64,000 nucleotides of DNA from Myxococcus fulvus (GTDB lineage Bacteria > Myxococcota > Myxococcia > Myxococcales > Myxococcaceae): contig NZ_FOIB01000001.1 in the NCBI RefSeq assembly GCF_900111765.1, forward strand, positions 1,116,001 to 1,180,000. Direction: 5' to 3'. The notes below the pieces were generated by a model. That model ran no database searches. It worked only from the letters and a program-made list of their open reading frames with translations, and had not been told where the DNA came from. The position numbers and the translations under genes were made by a program. Below are positions 61,180 through 64,000 of this stretch, one piece after another (the first letter of the stretch is position 1; every line of letters begins with the position of its first letter).

Positions 61180-62745
61180 ATGCGCACCCATCCCCGAGCC
61201 CCCCGGGACCTGGCCCAGGGGCGGTCCTCCGCCCCCGGCCTCCTTCGCCTCCTCCCCCTCTGCGCCGCCGTCCTCCTCACCGCGTGCGGCGAAGACTCAC
61301 TCCCGCTGGACAGGCCCCGGCCCGTCTCGTTCCGGCCCACCGAGGTCCGGGCGAAGACGACGTTGGCGTCCGCCCCGGGCTTCGCGGACCAGTCCGGTGG
61401 CGGCATCTTCGCCAACACCAGCGGCAAGGTGGTGCGCCTGCGGCTGGACGGCTCGCTCGGCGCGCTGGAGCCCCACCCGGGCAACAGCGCCCAGCCGGGC
61501 ACCGTGAACGCCGTGTTCCGGATGGGGCCGCACAGCGCGCTCGTCGAGGCCCAGAACGGCCTGTTCCTCGCCGAGTCGGGCTGGCTCATCTCCCCGCCGT
61601 GGCGTGACGCGCTGGGGCTGGGCATCAGCGCGACGACGCAGGCCGCCGACGGCGCGGTGTGGCTGGCGCATCCCACCGGCCTGTTCCAGCTGCGCGACGG
61701 CACGCTGTCCGCCCTGAAGGTGAAGGGCGAGGCGCTCACCGGCATCACCGCGCTGGCGGCGGCGCCGACGGAGGAGGGCTCCGCGGGCGTGTGGTTCCTG
61801 CGCGGCGGCAAGCTGTACGTCGCCGTGGCCACCAGCCTGGTGCACTTCGACGTGCGCGAGGAGGGCGCGCCGCTGGAGGAGGGCGAAGAGGTGCTGTCGC
61901 TCGCCGGCCTGGGGCCGGGCCTGGGTACGTCCGGTGAGCTGTGGCTGCTCACGAACCAGGGCCTCCTGCGCCGCCCGAAGGAGGGCTGGCGTCGGGTGAC
62001 GCTGCCGCAGCGGCCGGCGCAGCTGCTCGCGTCGGGGCGCTTCTTGTGGGTGAAGTCGAGCGACGCGCTGCTGCTGTACGACGCGGACGCGAACGAGTGG
62101 GGCCTGGCGCAGGGCATCGACACGCGCGAGTTCCGCTTCCTGTCCGCGGACGAGAGCGGCTGCGCGTGGGTGCAGCTGGGCGGCGAGACGGTGGCGGTGA
62201 GCAAGTCGCCGGCGCCGCGCGTGACGGGGCTGCACCAGGGCATGCAGGTGGTGGAGGACGGCCTGGTGGTGCGCGCGGTGATGCCCGCGGGCGTGGACCC
62301 GGAGGAGATCGTCTTCCAGCTCGGCGGCGCGGAGTTCCGCGCGCAGGGCGAGGGCCCCGTGTACAGCCTGGGGGGCACCGAGGACGACGGCACGCCCAAG
62401 GCGTACTCGTTCGCGGGCCTGCCCGCCGGACGTCTGGCGCTGGGCGTGGTGGCGCGCTTCCTGGATGGCACCGAGGCGAAGCGGCTGGTGCCCTTCGACT
62501 ACCAGCCGGTGAGCACCGCGGTGCTGAGCTGGGCGACGGACATCCAGCCCATCCACGTGTCGCGCTGCGAGAAGTGCCACATCACCGGCCCCGGCCGGGC
62601 GCTCAACACGTACGAGTTGTGGAAGGAGAACGCGGCATTGATTACCGCCGCGGTGAGAGACCAGCGCATGCCCGCGGACGGGCCGCTGGACCCGCAGCTC
62701 ATCTCCCTCATCCAGCGCTGGGCCGCGTCCGGCGCGAAGCCCTAG
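61180..62745 (+). CDS. Lipoprotein with sensor-like beta repeats and a C-terminal CxxCH haem motif
   Basis: 521 residues from the ATG at 61180. Lipobox LTAC near Cys38, a long beta-propeller-like middle (GGIFANTSGKVVRLRLDGS, VWLAHPTGLFQL, LWLLTNQGLLRR), and near the end SRCEKCHITGPGR, one c-type haem site. It may be a haem lipoprotein that contacts the DUF1501 protein and the first haem-motif protein of this cluster. It is in the same operon, 31 bases before the next gene. Confidence 0.65.
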   Translation: MRTHPRAPRDLAQGRSSAPGLLRLLPLCAAVLLTACGEDSLPLDRPRPVSFRPTEVRAKTTLASAPGFADQSGGGIFANTSGKVVRLRLDGSLGALEPHPGNSAQPGTVNAVFRMGPHSALVEAQNGLFLAESGWLISPPWRDALGLGISATTQAADGAVWLAHPTGLFQLRDGTLSALKVKGEALTGITALAAAPTEEGSAGVWFLRGGKLYVAVATSLVHFDVREEGAPLEEGEEVLSLAGLGPGLGTSGELWLLTNQGLLRRPKEGWRRVTLPQRPAQLLASGRFLWVKSSDALLLYDADANEWGLAQGIDTREFRFLSADESGCAWVQLGGETVAVSKSPAPRVTGLHQGMQVVEDGLVVRAVMPAGVDPEEIVFQLGGAEFRAQGEGPVYSLGGTEDDGTPKAYSFAGLPAGRLALGVVARFLDGTEAKRLVPFDYQPVSTAVLSWATDIQPIHVSRCEKCHITGPGRALNTYELWKENAALITAAVRDQRMPADGPLDPQLISLIQRWAASGAKP

Positions 62746-62775
62746 TCGTCCCGCCTTACCCCCCGAGGCACCCCC

Positions 62776-64000
62776 ATGATTCGATTCCCTCGCGCGGCCC
62801 CCCTGCTCGCGCTCCTCGTGACGGCCTGCTCCGACGACCTGGACCCCGCGCGCGAGGAGGAGCCGCCTCCGGAGGTGGACCGGTGCACGGGGCTGTCGCC
62901 CGTGAGCCTTCGCGCCGAGCCCACGCGGGTGCGCGTGGGAGCCCCCGTGTCGCTGGTGGCCACCGGCGGCAGCGGCCAGTACCGCTACACGCTGCAGGAC
63001 GGAGGCTCGTCCGGTGAGCTGCGCGGCAACCGCTTCATCGCGGGGCACACGCCGGGCAGCGACACGCTGGTGGTGGAGGACGCGCGCTGCCCGGGCGACG
63101 CGCGCGCCACGGTGGACGTCATCGCCGCGTTCGACATCGCGCCCGGGCGCGCGGACGTGCGGCCGGGCGTGTCCTTCCAGGTGGCGACGCAGGGCCTCTT
63201 GGGCACGGCCACGTACAGCCTGAAGCAGAACCGCTCGGGCGCCACCCTGACGCCGGAGGGCCGCTACACCGCGGGCACGGCCGAGGGCCTGGACCTGGTC
63301 GCGGTGCGCGACTCGCAGACGGGCGACGAGGTGGAGCTGCAGTACACCGTGAGCAAGTCAGCGCGGCTGGCCGGCGCGCCCGCGTACCTGGCGGTGCCCT
63401 CGGGCTCGTCCGTGCCGCTGTTCACGCGGGGCGGCAGTGACCGGGTGGTGTGGAGCAAGGTGTCCGGGCCGGGGACGCTCGCGGCCGGGCGCATCGGCTT
63501 CCTCTCGGGTGACACGGGCGCGGCGCTGCTGGAGGCGTCGGACCCGTTCACCGGCGACAAGGCGTCCGTCACGGTGGTGGTGCTGGACGAGCTGACGCGG
63601 CCGGGCCTCGCGCACGGACGGCTCACCGACGCGGCCACGATGGTGACGGCGGACTTCGACGGCGACGGCGTGCTGGACCTCGCCGTGGGCCAGCGTGAGA
63701 GCGATTTGGGCCGGCCCACCGGCGGCGCCGTCTTCATCTACAAGGGCGGCAGCGGCGGGCTGGAGGCGCAGCCCCTGTGGGTGCTCACGGGCGACACGGA
63801 AACGGCGCAGTTCGGTGACGCGCTGGCCGCCGGCGATTTGGACGGCGACGGGCGCGCGGAGCTGGTGGTGTCCTCGCCGGGCGCGGACGTGGCGGTGAGC
63901 AACGCGGGCGCGGTGTACCTCTACACCTTCAAGGGTGGAGCCCCGGCGCCGCTGCGCCTGCAACTGGCGGGGCTCCTGCGCGACGCGGCCTTCGGCGCGG
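62776..64000 (+). CDS. FG-GAP-repeat lipoprotein, partial at the window end
   Basis: ATG at 62776 with CGAGGC upstream; open to 64000. Lipobox VTAC near Cys18, three Ig-like beta blocks (RVRVGAPVSLVATGGSG, ADVRPGVSFQVAT, RLAGAPAYLAVPS), then two FG-GAP/integrin-type calcium repeats, TADFDGDGVLDLAVG and AAGDLDGDGRAELVVS. Typical of large myxobacterial surface proteins. It is the fifth gene of the cluster that starts at 57041. Confidence 0.75.
   Translation, partial: MIRFPRAAPLLALLVTACSDDLDPAREEEPPPEVDRCTGLSPVSLRAEPTRVRVGAPVSLVATGGSGQYRYTLQDGGSSGELRGNRFIAGHTPGSDTLVVEDARCPGDARATVDVIAAFDIAPGRADVRPGVSFQVATQGLLGTATYSLKQNRSGATLTPEGRYTAGTAEGLDLVAVRDSQTGDEVELQYTVSKSARLAGAPAYLAVPSGSSVPLFTRGGSDRVVWSKVSGPGTLAAGRIGFLSGDTGAALLEASDPFTGDKASVTVVVLDELTRPGLAHGRLTDAATMVTADFDGDGVLDLAVGQRESDLGRPTGGAVFIYKGGSGGLEAQPLWVLTGDTETAQFGDALAAGDLDGDGRAELVVSSPGADVAVSNAGAVYLYTFKGGAPAPLRLQLAGLLRDAAFGA

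Noticed and set aside
1..64000. tRNA, rRNA, CRISPR arrays and insertion sequences
   Set aside because: I saw no cloverleaf-type TΨC motif, no spaced identical repeats of CRISPR type, and no transposase or terminal inverted repeats in the window.

Overview
The window is very GC-rich, with almost every third codon position G or C. It encodes several things typical of Myxococcota: a DUF2378-type protein (a family I know from Myxococcales), a CorE-like copper-type ECF sigma factor, many 'C-x2-C' cysteine-rich lipoproteins, subtilisin-like exported proteases, and a response-regulator/histidine-kinase hybrid with a myxobacterial-style receiver. I see no rRNA, tRNA, CRISPR array or insertion sequence. 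It looks like a chromosomal segment of a Myxococcus/Corallococcus/Cystobacter-type bacterium; the genus is inference.

Layout. 1-2.3 kb: 5' part of an aspartokinase (probably bifunctional with homoserine dehydrogenase) and a secreted lipoprotein, both leftward. 2.4-10.8 kb: a rightward tri-partite heavy-metal efflux operon (outer-membrane factor, small membrane-anchored protein, adaptor, RND pump, cupredoxin-like lipoprotein) closing with the metal-sensing sigma factor gene. 10.9-17 kb: hydrolase lipoprotein, GIY-YIG fusion protein, large repeat lipoprotein. 17-19.6 kb: a CopA-type copper ATPase. 19.7-23.3 kb: Rieske oxygenase, WYL regulator with DUF1761 protein, methyltransferase divergent from a MerR regulator. 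23.6-29.4 kb: a TPR-like protein, a PAAR-Rhs nuclease toxin and its probable immunity protein. 29.4-32.7 kb: a leftward copper operon (metal-binding lipoprotein, TolC lipoprotein, multicopper oxidase). 32.9-39.8 kb: amidase, then a second complete RND efflux operon led by a small cysteine-rich protein. 40-47.6 kb: cysteine-synthase-like enzyme, hybrid kinase, DUF2378, two cysteine-rich exported proteins, a trypsin-like protein lacking its serine, and an orphan Imm53 immunity gene. 47.7-56.9 kb: Lhr helicase, subtilase, metallophosphoesterase, heme oxygenase, DUF420 protein. 57-64 kb: a five-gene exported cluster (DUF1588-like haem protein, lipoprotein, DUF1501 protein, CxxCH lipoprotein, FG-GAP lipoprotein) that runs off the window.

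How it fits together. Four separate metal-export or detoxification units lie within 37 kb, so this is a metal-homeostasis region interleaved with unrelated genes. The most useful new observation is that the first RND operon and the multicopper-oxidase operon, 30 kb apart and on opposite strands, carry the same upstream module: a perfect palindrome CATCACA-N-TGTGATG followed four bases later, in the direction of transcription, by CGGTYACACC. This predicts a shared regulator. The other regions of interest are the toxin/immunity locus, the orphan Imm53, the seven-cysteine exported peptide, and the 57-64 kb exported haem/DUF1501 cluster.
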